From the NCBI GenBank assembly GCA_016706545.1, contig JADJJK010000075.1, positions 1-64,000 of the forward strand: 64,000 nt of DNA. The letters run 5' to 3'. This document shows, piece after piece, positions 44,141 to 51,986 of the stretch. Source of the DNA: Myxococcales bacterium (lineage in GTDB: Bacteria; Myxococcota_A; Polyangia; Haliangiales; Haliangiaceae). Both the position numbers and the translations under genes were made by a program. The notes beneath the pieces are model-generated. The model was given only the letters and a program-made list of their open reading frames with translations, searched no databases and was not told the DNA's origin. Positions within the stretch are counted from its first letter, which is position 1. The number at the start of each line of letters is the position of its first letter.

Positions 44141-45877
44141 ATGATTGGCATCCGTGCTGGCGTGTTGCTCTGCTGGGTGGTCGCGCTGGGGTTCGCGGCA
44201 GGGTGCAAGAAGCGCCCCGCGGAAGAAGAGCGGACTCCCTCCACCGCCGCTGGCCAAGGGGGCAGCGCCGCCAGCAGCGCCGAGCCGCCGCTCGAGCTCA
44301 TCCTCAGCTACGGCAGCGAGAAGAAGACCTGGCTCGAGGCCGAGCTGGCGCGCTGGAACGACGCCAAGCCCCGGCTGGCCGACGGGCGCCTGGTGCGCGC
44401 CGTGGGCAAGCCCATGGGCTCGGGCGAGGGGGTCACCGCGATCCTGAGCGGGACGGCCGACGCGAAAGCGCTGCCGCACGTGTTCAGCCCGGCCTCCGGC
44501 GCCTACCTGACGCTGCTCAATGAGGCCTGGCAGAGCCGCCCTGGAAACCTCCGGCCCATCGCGCAAGGCAGCGAACCGCTGGTGCTGTCGCCGCTGGTGA
44601 TCGCGATCTGGAAGCCCATGGCCCAGGCCCTGGGCTGGCCGGACAAGGCGCTTGGGTGGGGAGACCTGCTCAAGGTCGCGCGCGACCCCAAGGGCTGGGA
44701 GTCCTTTGGCCGCCCCGAATGGGGCGCCTTCAAGCTCGGGCACACAAGCCCGGAGTTCTCCACCTCGGGCCTGCTCTCGGTGCTGGCCATCGCGGCTGCG
44801 GCCCACGCCACCGACGGCCCCGCCGGACGGCTGTCCACCGAGGCGCTGGCAGACCCCAAGACCAAGGCCTACCTCACGGCGGTGGAGGACTCCGTGGTCC
44901 ACTACGGCAAGTCCACCGGCTTCTTCGCCGACAAGATGCTCGAGCGCGGGCCTTCGTACCTGTCCGCCGCGGTCCTGTACGAGAACCTGGTCATCGAGTC
45001 CTACGGCCGCGCCACGCCTCCCGAGCTGCCGCTGGTGGCGATGTACCCCGAAGAGGGCACCTTCTGGGCTGACCACCCCTTCGCGATCCTGGATGCCCCC
45101 TGGGTCACGCCGCAGCACCGGGAGGCCGGCGCGAAGCTGCAGAAGTTCTTGCGCGAGCGCCCGCAGCAAGAGCGCGCGGTGGCGCTGGGATTCCGCGCCG
45201 CCGACCCCGCCATCCCCATCTCCGCGCCCATCGACGAAGCCCATGGCGCGGATCCCAAGCAGCCGCAGAACCTGCTGGAGGTGCCGGATGCGCCGGCCCT
45301 GCGCGCGCTCATCGAGCTGTGGCGCACCACCAAGAAGGCGAGCGACGTGGTGCTGGTGTTCGACAAGTCCGGCAGCATGCGGGGCCAGCCCCTGACCGAG
45401 GCCAAGCAGGGCGCCAAGGCGTTCCTGGCCAGCCTGGATCCGCGCGACCGGGTCACGCTGCTGTTCTTCGATGGACGGGTCTATCCTCCGCTAGGTCCGC
45501 TGGAGGTCGGCCCGTACCTCGCCGATCTGGAGAGCCGGATCGACGGCGTGACGGCCAGCGGCGGCACCGCGCTCTATGACGCGGTGGACCAGGGCACCAA
45601 GCTGCTGCAGAAGAACGCCAAGAAGTCCTCCCACCGGATCCGAGCGGTGGTGGCGATGACCGACGGCATCGACGAGAACTCGAGCCTCCAGCTCGAGGTG
45701 CTCAAGAAACACCTGGCCGCAGAGGACTCACGGGTCGCGGTGTTCACCGTCGCCTATGGCGAGACCGCCGACCAGACCGTGCTGACCGCCCTGGCGGAAG
45801 CCGCGCACGGAGGCTTTGCCCGGGGCGATGTCTCGTCCATCATCGGGGTCTTCCGGGACCTGGCAGCGTACTTCTAG
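44141..45877 (+). CDS. Solute-binding-like lipoprotein fused to a VWA domain
   Basis: A 578-residue lipoprotein (lipobox LGFAAGC at about residues 15-21). The first 370 or so residues form an extracellular solute-binding-like fold (LELILSYGSEKKTWLEAELA, PLVLSPLVIAIWKPMAQALG, GAFKLGHTSPEFSTSGLL). The C-terminal part (about 400-578) is a von Willebrand A domain with a complete MIDAS: DKSGSM, the Thr in ASGGTALYDA, and TDGIDEN. It should be displayed outside the inner membrane and bind a metal-dependent partner. It is the first of three tightly packed genes, and its N-terminal part is homologous to the third. Confidence 0.82.
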   Translation: MIGIRAGVLLCWVVALGFAAGCKKRPAEEERTPSTAAGQGGSAASSAEPPLELILSYGSEKKTWLEAELARWNDAKPRLADGRLVRAVGKPMGSGEGVTAILSGTADAKALPHVFSPASGAYLTLLNEAWQSRPGNLRPIAQGSEPLVLSPLVIAIWKPMAQALGWPDKALGWGDLLKVARDPKGWESFGRPEWGAFKLGHTSPEFSTSGLLSVLAIAAAAHATDGPAGRLSTEALADPKTKAYLTAVEDSVVHYGKSTGFFADKMLERGPSYLSAAVLYENLVIESYGRATPPELPLVAMYPEEGTFWADHPFAILDAPWVTPQHREAGAKLQKFLRERPQQERAVALGFRAADPAIPISAPIDEAHGADPKQPQNLLEVPDAPALRALIELWRTTKKASDVVLVFDKSGSMRGQPLTEAKQGAKAFLASLDPRDRVTLLFFDGRVYPPLGPLEVGPYLADLESRIDGVTASGGTALYDAVDQGTKLLQKNAKKSSHRIRAVVAMTDGIDENSSLQLEVLKKHLAAEDSRVAVFTVAYGETADQTVLTALAEAAHGGFARGDVSSIIGVFRDLAAYF

Positions 45878-45879
45878 AT

Positions 45880-46659
45880 ATGGCAGGCAAGCGCAAAGGA
45901 GTCGGCAGGGTGGTGGCCAAGTCGGCGACCAGCGTGCTCAATCTCGGCGTGTTTGGCGCCGCGGCCGCGGGCGCCGTGGTGCTGGCGAGCTGGCCCATCG
46001 CCGCGCTCGGCGGCGTGGCGTACGCCGCCCTGGTGGCGTCTGATGTCGCCAGCCCGGACTTCCGGCGTCGCGCGCTGCGCCGCGCCGGCGACCTCCCGCT
46101 GCCCAGGCCCAAGGACCTCGAAGATCCGGCGCTGCGCGACCTGGTCACCCAGATTCACGCCGCCCGCGAGGACATCGCGGCGACCCTGCGCGAGACCCCC
46201 CAGCGGGTGCAGCGCAACCTGACCACCACCATCGATTCGCTGGAGGAGCTGCAGAACCACGCCGCGGTGCTGGTGACGCGCGCACGAGATCTGGGGATCT
46301 ACCTGGAGCGCGTGGACCTGCCGCAGGCCCGACAAGAAGCGGCGACGCTGCACCAGCGCGCCGCCACCAGCCCGGACCACGACACCGCGCGGGAGTACGA
46401 GCTGGCAGCCACCGCCGCCGCCGAGCGCGCGACCGCCCTGGTCGACATCGAGACCGGCCGGGAGCGCATCCTCGCGAACTTGACCCGGATCGTCGCGACC
46501 CTGCGCGGCGTCCCGCCGAAGATCGTGCGCATGAGGACGCTCGATGATCGCGCCTCGGATTCTCTCACCGGCGACTTCGACCGCGAGCTGTCCCGTATGA
46601 ACACGGATCTGCGCGCGTTCGAGCAGACGCTGGAATCTCTCGTGGAGGTGTCCCGATGA
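45880..46659 (+). CDS. Membrane-anchored coiled-coil protein of unknown function
   Basis: A 259-residue protein with a basic N terminus, a hydrophobic double segment (about 20-60: LGVFGAAAAGAVVLASWPIA, LGGVAYAALVASD), then long amphipathic helices rich in Arg, Glu and Ala (TLRETPQRVQRNLTTTIDSL, ELAATAAAERATALVDIETG). Heptad-like spacing suggests a coiled coil on one side of the membrane. It starts two bases after the VWA gene and overlaps the next start by four bases. I do not recognise the family, but its place argues that it acts together with the two binding-protein-like products. Confidence 0.7.
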   Translation: MAGKRKGVGRVVAKSATSVLNLGVFGAAAAGAVVLASWPIAALGGVAYAALVASDVASPDFRRRALRRAGDLPLPRPKDLEDPALRDLVTQIHAAREDIAATLRETPQRVQRNLTTTIDSLEELQNHAAVLVTRARDLGIYLERVDLPQARQEAATLHQRAATSPDHDTAREYELAATAAAERATALVDIETGRERILANLTRIVATLRGVPPKIVRMRTLDDRASDSLTGDFDRELSRMNTDLRAFEQTLESLVEVSR

Positions 46660-47858
46660 AACAGAAGCTCGCTATCGTCGGTGTGTTCTTGACCGCCGTC
46701 GCCCTGATCCTGTTCTTCGCCACCAAGAGCAAGGCGCCCCCAGCCGGTGGCGAGGACGCGCCCCAAAAGGGGGGCGACCCGCAAGCCAAGCCCTTGGTGG
46801 CCCCTGACTCCAAGCCTGAGCAGATCACCGAGATCTCCTTCGTGTACTCCACCGAGAAGCAGGACTGGATCCAGAACGCGGTGGCCGGCTTCTCGCAGGT
46901 CCAGCCCGGGATCAAGGTCACCCTCATCGGCAAGGGCTCGCTGGAGGCCAGCGCCGCGATCCTCGACGGCACGCTGGCGCCAACGCTCTATAGCCCCGCG
47001 GACAGCCTGATCGCCAACCTGCTCGCTGACGACTGGACCACCAAGACCGGCGCGAAGCTCTATGAGAGCGACCCTGCGCCGCTCTTGCTCTCGCCCCTGG
47101 TGTTCGCGGTGTGGAAGGACCGCGCGGACGCGCTGACCGCCAAGACCGACGGGGTCTTGACCTGGAAGGCCATCCGAGAGGCCGTGATCTCGCCCAAAGG
47201 CTGGCCGGCGGTTGGCGGAAAGTCTTCCTGGGGCTTCGTCAAGCTGGGCCAGACAGACCCCACCCGCTCGAACTCCGGGCTGCAGGCGCTTTTGTCCATG
47301 TCGCTCGAGTACTACGGCAAGACCTCCGGCCTCACCGTCGAAGATCTGCTCGACGAGAAGTACCAGCGCTGGATCAAGGACCTCGAGCGCGCGGTGGGCA
47401 AGTTCGAGGCGTCCACCGGCACGTTCATGACCGACATGATTCGCTTCGGCCCCTCCAAGTACGACATCGCCTTGGTGTACGAGTCGCTCGCGGTGTCCCA
47501 GCTCGAGAACGCGCAGGGTCGCTGGGGCAGCCTGCGCCTGTACTATCCCCCCACCACGCTGTGGAGCGATCACCCGGTGATGCTGCTCGAGACCAAGGCG
47601 CTGACCGCGGCGCAACGCGAGGCGGGGAAGCTGCTCGTCGCGTACCTGCGCAGCACCCCGGTGCAATCGAGCGCGTTGCGCTTTGGCTTCCGACCGGCCG
47701 ATCCCAGCGTGCCGATGAAGGTCACCGAGGGCCCGGACCCCTTCGCCAAGCTCGCGCAGTACGGCCTGAGCCTGGAGCTGCCGGCCGCGGCGCCCGCACC
47801 AGATGGCGCCGTGGTCCGCAATCTCCTGACCATGTGGTCCCGCGTCATGGCCAAGTAG
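46656..47858 (+). CDS. Membrane-anchored solute-binding-like protein, no VWA domain
   Basis: A 400-residue protein with an N-terminal membrane anchor (LAIVGVFLTAVALILFFATK), a Pro/Gly linker, and a binding-protein-like fold homologous to the N-terminal part of the SBP-VWA lipoprotein (LLLSPLVFAVWKDRADALTA, PKGWPAVGGKSSWGFVKLGQ, DHPVMLLETKALTAAQREAG). It lacks a lipobox cysteine, so it is anchored by a helix. No transporter permease or ATPase gene follows, so transport is unlikely. It is the last gene of the operon and converges with the nucleotidyltransferase gene, seven bases away. Confidence 0.78.
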   Translation: MKQKLAIVGVFLTAVALILFFATKSKAPPAGGEDAPQKGGDPQAKPLVAPDSKPEQITEISFVYSTEKQDWIQNAVAGFSQVQPGIKVTLIGKGSLEASAAILDGTLAPTLYSPADSLIANLLADDWTTKTGAKLYESDPAPLLLSPLVFAVWKDRADALTAKTDGVLTWKAIREAVISPKGWPAVGGKSSWGFVKLGQTDPTRSNSGLQALLSMSLEYYGKTSGLTVEDLLDEKYQRWIKDLERAVGKFEASTGTFMTDMIRFGPSKYDIALVYESLAVSQLENAQGRWGSLRLYYPPTTLWSDHPVMLLETKALTAAQREAGKLLVAYLRSTPVQSSALRFGFRPADPSVPMKVTEGPDPFAKLAQYGLSLELPAAAPAPDGAVVRNLLTMWSRVMAK

Positions 47859-47865
47859 CGGCCGC

Positions 47866-48705
47866 TCACCGCGCCAGCTCCAGCTCGGGCAACCCACGCG
47901 CCACCTGCCGCAGCACTTCAGCCACCGCAGCCACCACCGCCCGGCGATGCTTCTCGCAGTACGCCTCGGCGATGTTCGAGTACGCTTCGCGGATGTAGTC
48001 CGAGACTCCATCGTGATCAGCATCGGAGAAGCTGGCCCGCAAGCGGGTCAACACCTCGACCACCAGATCCGGTCGAAGGGCGTGGCCCCTGGCCAGGTGC
48101 TCCGCCGCGAGCCCTGGAGAGAGGTAACGAAGCAGCCACGCCACATCTCTGGCGTCGCGCCGTCGCTCAATGCGGCGGTCCGTCCACGCCTGTAGCTTCA
48201 TCGCCAGCAGCGAGACCAGGCCGGCGATCTGCAAGGTACGCGACGCGTCTTCGAGATGGACCTCGACCCGATCCGACAGCGCCAGTTCGTAGCCCCTGAA
48301 GAAGAGCGCAGTGTCACGCTGCACGAACTCCCTCGCCAGAGAGACCGCGCGCGGGTCTCCCGCCTCGATGCCGGCGGGCACGGGGACCAGGTCCAGATGA
48401 AGTCCGACCGGGTCGCGCCAGCGAAACTGGTTCTCGCTGGCGCGGCGTTCCATCCCCAGCGCGCTCAGCTGCGCGTGGGTCCGGTCGAGCTCGCTCTCGC
48501 CTTCCATGGCGATCCGCACCGCCAGATCGCAGTCTCTAGTTACGCGCGGATCACTTGCTTCGGCAAAGCCTTCGGGGTCCAGGGCCTCCAGCAAGAGCGG
48601 AGGTACCAGCCCTCCGACCAGCACGCAGCGGCACCCCAGCGCGTCCAGCGCATCGATGATCTGGAACAGCCGCTCTTGCGCGGCCGGCGCCAGAGGTAGC
48701 CTCAC
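47866..48705 (-). CDS. AbiEii-like nucleotidyltransferase (putative toxin)
   Basis: A 279-residue protein of the Pol-beta nucleotidyltransferase fold. VLVGG (about 28-32) and TRDCDLAV (Asp58, Asp60) give the GG and DxD residues that bind nucleotide and metal. The DLVPVPAGIE strand and the helical region with LLAMKLQAWTDRR and RRDARDVAWLLRYL are typical of AbiEii/DUF1814 members, where a Lys/Arg-Asp segment is conserved. In type IV toxin-antitoxin systems AbiEii-type enzymes add nucleotides to RNA and stop growth. The start is the GTG at 48,705, whose bases overlap the stop of the upstream gene (GTGA). It is the last gene of a three-gene operon with the ATPase and TOPRIM-AbiEi genes. Confidence 0.75.
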   Translation of the reverse strand: MRLPLAPAAQERLFQIIDALDALGCRCVLVGGLVPPLLLEALDPEGFAEASDPRVTRDCDLAVRIAMEGESELDRTHAQLSALGMERRASENQFRWRDPVGLHLDLVPVPAGIEAGDPRAVSLAREFVQRDTALFFRGYELALSDRVEVHLEDASRTLQIAGLVSLLAMKLQAWTDRRIERRRDARDVAWLLRYLSPGLAAEHLARGHALRPDLVVEVLTRLRASFSDADHDGVSDYIREAYSNIAEAYCEKHRRAVVAAVAEVLRQVARGLPELELAR

Positions 48706-49862
48706 GTGGCCTCCAGCATGCGGCGACGTACCAGCTCGCCGGTCTCGCGTTCTCGCTCGCTGTCGGAGGCCAGCAGATCGATCACCGCCTGCCAGGGACA
48801 CACCCGGTTCGGCTGGCCCGGCACCAGCCGGTGCAGGAACCCTTCCTCCAGCGGCTCTCGCAAGATCAGCTGCGGCTCCGCAGGGTCTTCATAGGCATCG
48901 CCCAGCAGCGGCTGGATGCCGGCCAGGCTGGCATAGGCCAGCAGCGGTCCGCCGACGAGGTGATCGCCCCCCAGCGCAGCGACCGCCGGCCCGCCGGTGA
49001 GCGCGAACACCCTGCCGTGCTCGGCGAGACGTTGGCCCAGCCGCTGGGCCAGGCCGGCACGGTCGCGATCCACGCGCAGCCCCAGCGCCGGCGCCCGCGC
49101 TTGTCGGCGTCGAGCCTTGAGGTCGGTCACCAGGTCTTCCAGCAGGTGGTCGCCGCTGCGCAAGCTCCACGTTCCCCGGCCCGCGCGGCGCAGGTAACCC
49201 CGGCGCTCGCCTTCCCCCAGCAGCCTGGCGATGGGAGTGGCGGTACGGCGAAGCACCTCGCAGAGCTCCGCCACGGTCACCGGGTTGCCAGCACCGCGGT
49301 GCAGGAACTCCAGGCACATGGGGTACCCGGTGCCCCGGAAGATGGCCACACCTGCCGGCCGTCCCGGGCCGCGCTTGATGGGCTGCTCCGCGGCCCACCC
49401 TGGATGGAGTCCCGCCAGCAACGAGCGCAAGCCTGGCGCAACCGCCACCAGCGTGGGCAGGTCCAGCCGGGTCGCGAGCGCCAGGCCATGGAGCGCCAGC
49501 GAGAAGCGGCGGCTCTCGGGCAAGCGCAGGCCGCGCACCCACGCCTGCGCCTGATCGGCGGCGGGAACGTCCCGGGATCCCAGCACCGCGAGGTTGGCCT
49601 CGGGGTCACGAGTGAGCCACGCCTCCAGCGACGGCTCCACCACCAGCGCGCGAGCCCGCGCTGGCAACGCGGTGTGGGCCTGAGCCTCTTCATCCAGCGC
49701 CACCAGCACCTCGCGATGACTGGCCAGCAGCGCCTCGACCAGGGCAGGCAGCCGCGCCGCTCCGCCGACGGCGAAGGGGCGAGCCGTCACCCCCGCGCGG
49801 GCTAGCAACGTCTGCAAGATCTGGGCGCTCACCGCGTCCTCCGCCAGCAGCGCCAGCATCAT
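48702..49862 (-). CDS. TOPRIM-like domain fused to an AbiEi-like antitoxin
   Basis: A 386-residue two-domain protein. The N-terminal part (about 1-120) resembles DUF4276/OLD-type TOPRIM folds: ALLAEDAVSAQILQTLL (Glu8), VLVALDEEA (Asp57) and EPSLEAWLTRDPEA (residues 76-89), the last closely matching the EAWLLAD motif of those families. The C-terminal part (about 175-386) has a winged helix (NPVTVAELCEVLRRTATPIA, GYLRRAGRGTWSLRSG), then AALGGDHLVGGPLLAYASLA and a tail CPWQAVIDLLASDSERERET like AbiEi_2 antitoxins. It overlaps both neighbours by four bases. The fusion suggests one protein that both neutralises the nucleotidyltransferase and supplies a nuclease-type domain. I have not seen it described. 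Confidence 0.65.
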   Translation of the reverse strand: MMLALLAEDAVSAQILQTLLARAGVTARPFAVGGAARLPALVEALLASHREVLVALDEEAQAHTALPARARALVVEPSLEAWLTRDPEANLAVLGSRDVPAADQAQAWVRGLRLPESRRFSLALHGLALATRLDLPTLVAVAPGLRSLLAGLHPGWAAEQPIKRGPGRPAGVAIFRGTGYPMCLEFLHRGAGNPVTVAELCEVLRRTATPIARLLGEGERRGYLRRAGRGTWSLRSGDHLLEDLVTDLKARRRQARAPALGLRVDRDRAGLAQRLGQRLAEHGRVFALTGGPAVAALGGDHLVGGPLLAYASLAGIQPLLGDAYEDPAEPQLILREPLEEGFLHRLVPGQPNRVCPWQAVIDLLASDSERERETGELVRRRMLEAT

Positions 49863-51571
49863 GGCGGCCCCGCGAAGGCACCCAGACCCAGCAGCTCGTC
49901 CATGGAGCAGGTCTGCACCAGCTCGCGCAGCAGCGGATCTCGGTCGGCGCGCTCGATCACGCTGGCGCGCGCGCCGCTGCGAATGACCCGGACTTCGTCG
50001 ACGCGAGCAGCTCGCAGCACGCTCGCCGAGTGCGTGGTCACCACGATGCGCGTCCGGTCCGTGAAGCTGCGCAGCACGTCGATCAACCGCCCGATGACGT
50101 CCGCGTGCAGGTGGGTCTCCAGCTCATCGATGGCCAGCAGCGAGGGCGGCGTCAGGCGCAACAGCTCGGTGAAGATCTCGATGACTCGCTGGACTCCGCT
50201 CGGCGCGTGCGCGACCGGCATCTTCCGGCCGCGCGGATCGGCGAGCATCCCTCCAGCGAGCATCCCTCCATGCCGAGGATAAGCGATGAGCTTGTAGCCT
50301 CCGAGCACCGCGCCGAGGGCCTCGTTGAACTCTCGCGAGACCCGCCGGTCGGGATCGTCGCGAGGCTTGAGGAGCACGTACTGCCCAGCGCGATCCACGC
50401 CAATGGCCAGGGCGGTGCCAATGCTCCAGCGCTCAAGGCTCTGGCGGATGGAGATCGCCGCCGGATGCAACATGGGATCTTCTGCGCGGGCCAGCGCCAG
50501 CTGGTTGGGGCGGAGCAACAACGGCGCCCGCTGGCCACCTGGCGCCAACCAATCTCCCACGCCAACTTCCAGCTCGGCCTCTGGTCGCTCCCCCAGCTCG
50601 CCAACACTCTCGTGCAGAACGGCTGCGCGCTCGGAGTTCTCCACCGTGACGCCCCACTGTGCGGTCTTCCACCGAGTGGACCGCCGCAACACCTCACCGG
50701 TCACCTGGAGTGAGAACTCCTTGCACCCATCACGCACCATGCCTGGCGGTGCGAAAGGAGGAAGTGCATCGCGACGGCGCGACCATCCCTCGAACAGCGA
50801 AAGCCCGTGGTCTCCGAGTCTCGAGCACAAGGCCAGCACTTGCAATGCGGAGGTCTTGCCCACGCCGTTTCCTCCAACCAGCACGGTGAAGGGCGCCAGC
50901 TCCAGCGTCGCGTGTTCGTACGGGCCCAGGTTGGTCCACTGCACCTTGCTGGGCAAGAACCCGAGCTGCACGTCCATCGGAGAGAACTCCGCGCTTGCCG
51001 CAGCGGGCTCTGGTGCAGGCTCCATCCGCAGGACCTGTGCAAGGAACCCCGAAAACGAGCCCCATGCCAGCACGTCAACTGAAAGGACAATCCCGCGCTC
51101 CTCCTGAAACGTTGGCACTAGCGCTGCGAAGCGACGAACTTCGTCGAGCGGCCGCGCCAGCGCGGTCGCCAGCGTGGCCAGCGGTAGCTCTCTGAGATCC
51201 GGTCGATAGGATCGTCGGATCTCGGAGACGAGCTTTGCCAGGGTCCCGAGGTCCGCCTCCGCCTCGGCGTCGCCCAGCTCAATCAGCGCACCGACTCCCG
51301 GAACCAGGCACGACCGGTCGAGCAACAGAAGCCGCCTGGCAAAAAACTCGGCGTGAGTCTCGCGCACGTCCTCCAGCGCGTGCCCCTGCTCGACGAGCTC
51401 GAACCAAAGCTGGTCCAAGCTCAGGAGGTGGCCAGCGCGCCACGCTGCAGCGACAAGCTGCAACATGCTCCGGCCCAGCGGCGTGAGCGGTTCACCCCGC
51501 CAGGCCGCATACGGCGACCTGCCATAGCGAATCGCGCCGTCTGCGGCTTGGGATGGTTTCATGGGAGACAT
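49859..51571 (-). CDS. OLD/ABC-type AAA ATPase of a defence-like operon
   Basis: A 570-residue protein. Residues 1-190 form a helical region of unknown type (LGRSMLQLVAAAWRAGHLLS, RRSYRPDLRELPLATLATAL). Residues 200-540 are an SMC/OLD-like ATPase: GFLPSKVQWTNLGPYEHATL, Walker A LVGGNGVGKTS (233-241), a signature-like APSGVQRVIEIF (456-467), Walker B LLAIDELETHLH (478-489) and TTHSASVL (His514). There is no C-terminal nuclease domain, unlike OLD or GajA. The TOPRIM-like domain is instead encoded by the next gene, as in PARIS (AriA/AriB). An N-terminal sensor domain would fit a phage-trigger role. It is the first gene of the operon and follows an AT-rich gap. Confidence 0.8.
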   Translation of the reverse strand: MSPMKPSQAADGAIRYGRSPYAAWRGEPLTPLGRSMLQLVAAAWRAGHLLSLDQLWFELVEQGHALEDVRETHAEFFARRLLLLDRSCLVPGVGALIELGDAEAEADLGTLAKLVSEIRRSYRPDLRELPLATLATALARPLDEVRRFAALVPTFQEERGIVLSVDVLAWGSFSGFLAQVLRMEPAPEPAAASAEFSPMDVQLGFLPSKVQWTNLGPYEHATLELAPFTVLVGGNGVGKTSALQVLALCSRLGDHGLSLFEGWSRRRDALPPFAPPGMVRDGCKEFSLQVTGEVLRRSTRWKTAQWGVTVENSERAAVLHESVGELGERPEAELEVGVGDWLAPGGQRAPLLLRPNQLALARAEDPMLHPAAISIRQSLERWSIGTALAIGVDRAGQYVLLKPRDDPDRRVSREFNEALGAVLGGYKLIAYPRHGGMLAGGMLADPRGRKMPVAHAPSGVQRVIEIFTELLRLTPPSLLAIDELETHLHADVIGRLIDVLRSFTDRTRIVVTTHSASVLRAARVDEVRVIRSGARASVIERADRDPLLRELVQTCSMDELLGLGAFAGPP

Positions 51572-51743
51572 TGATTAGATCGCTGTTCATATTTTGGAGA
51601 ATCGATCCAGACCACGCAAGAAATCATCAACACTATATTAAATGGTGCCGTTATATTTTCTTGGTGAGATCGCTCCGAAACTGCGAAAGGCACGCCGGAC
51701 CCAGGTCAGGCGTGCCATTCAATAGTCCAGATAAATTGAAGTT
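51572..51743 (-). promoter_or_regulatory. AT-rich gap carrying the likely promoter of the defence-like operon
   Basis: About 170 bases of much lower GC than the rest of the window, upstream of the ATPase gene. Several TATA-like words are present on the minus strand (for example ATTTAATATAG near 51,640), but no -35/-10 pair stands out. Low GC just before a defence-like operon suits horizontal acquisition. It also holds the terminator of the gene upstream. Confidence 0.45.
51689..51716 (-). terminator. Rho-independent-like terminator after the acidic/basic gene pair
   Basis: GGCACGCC (51,689-51,696) pairs perfectly with GGCGTGCC (51,709-51,716) across a 12-base loop. On the minus strand the stem is followed by TTTC. 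It lies 28 bases beyond the stop of the Lys/Ala/Pro-rich frame, so it marks the end of that transcription unit. Confidence 0.6.
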
Positions 51744-51986
51744 TTACTTCTTCTTGGCTGGAGCAGGTTTCTTGGCGGCTGGGGGCTTGGCGGCCTTGGG
51801 CGCCGCGGGGGCCTTCGCGGCCTTGGGCGCCGCCGGGGCCTTCGGCGCCTTGGGCGCTGCCGCTGCCTTCGGCGCCTTGGGCGCTGCCGCTGCCTTCGGC
51901 GTCGCGGCGGGCTTCGCGGCTGCTACCGGCTTGGCCGCCGCAGCAGGCTTCGCGGCTGCTACCGGCTTGGCCGCCGCAGGCTTCAC
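51744..51986 (-). CDS. Ala-Lys-Pro-rich basic tail in an overlapping frame
   Basis: An 80-residue frame made only of Lys, Ala, Pro, Val and Thr (KPVAAAKPAA and APKAPKA repeats, ending PAKKK), like bacterial histone H1-type or AKP-rich DNA-binding tails. It can start at a GTG (51,984-51,986) that overlaps the TGA of the acidic gene by four bases (GTGA). The frame is also open upstream as SQARPAAAV, so a one-base shift would join it to the acidic protein. Either it is translated by coupling, or this is the C terminus of a single gene that suffered or uses a frameshift. Confidence 0.55.
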   Translation of the reverse strand: MKPAAAKPVAAAKPAAAAKPVAAAKPAATPKAAAAPKAPKAAAAPKAPKAPAAPKAAKAPAAPKAAKPPAAKKPAPAKKK

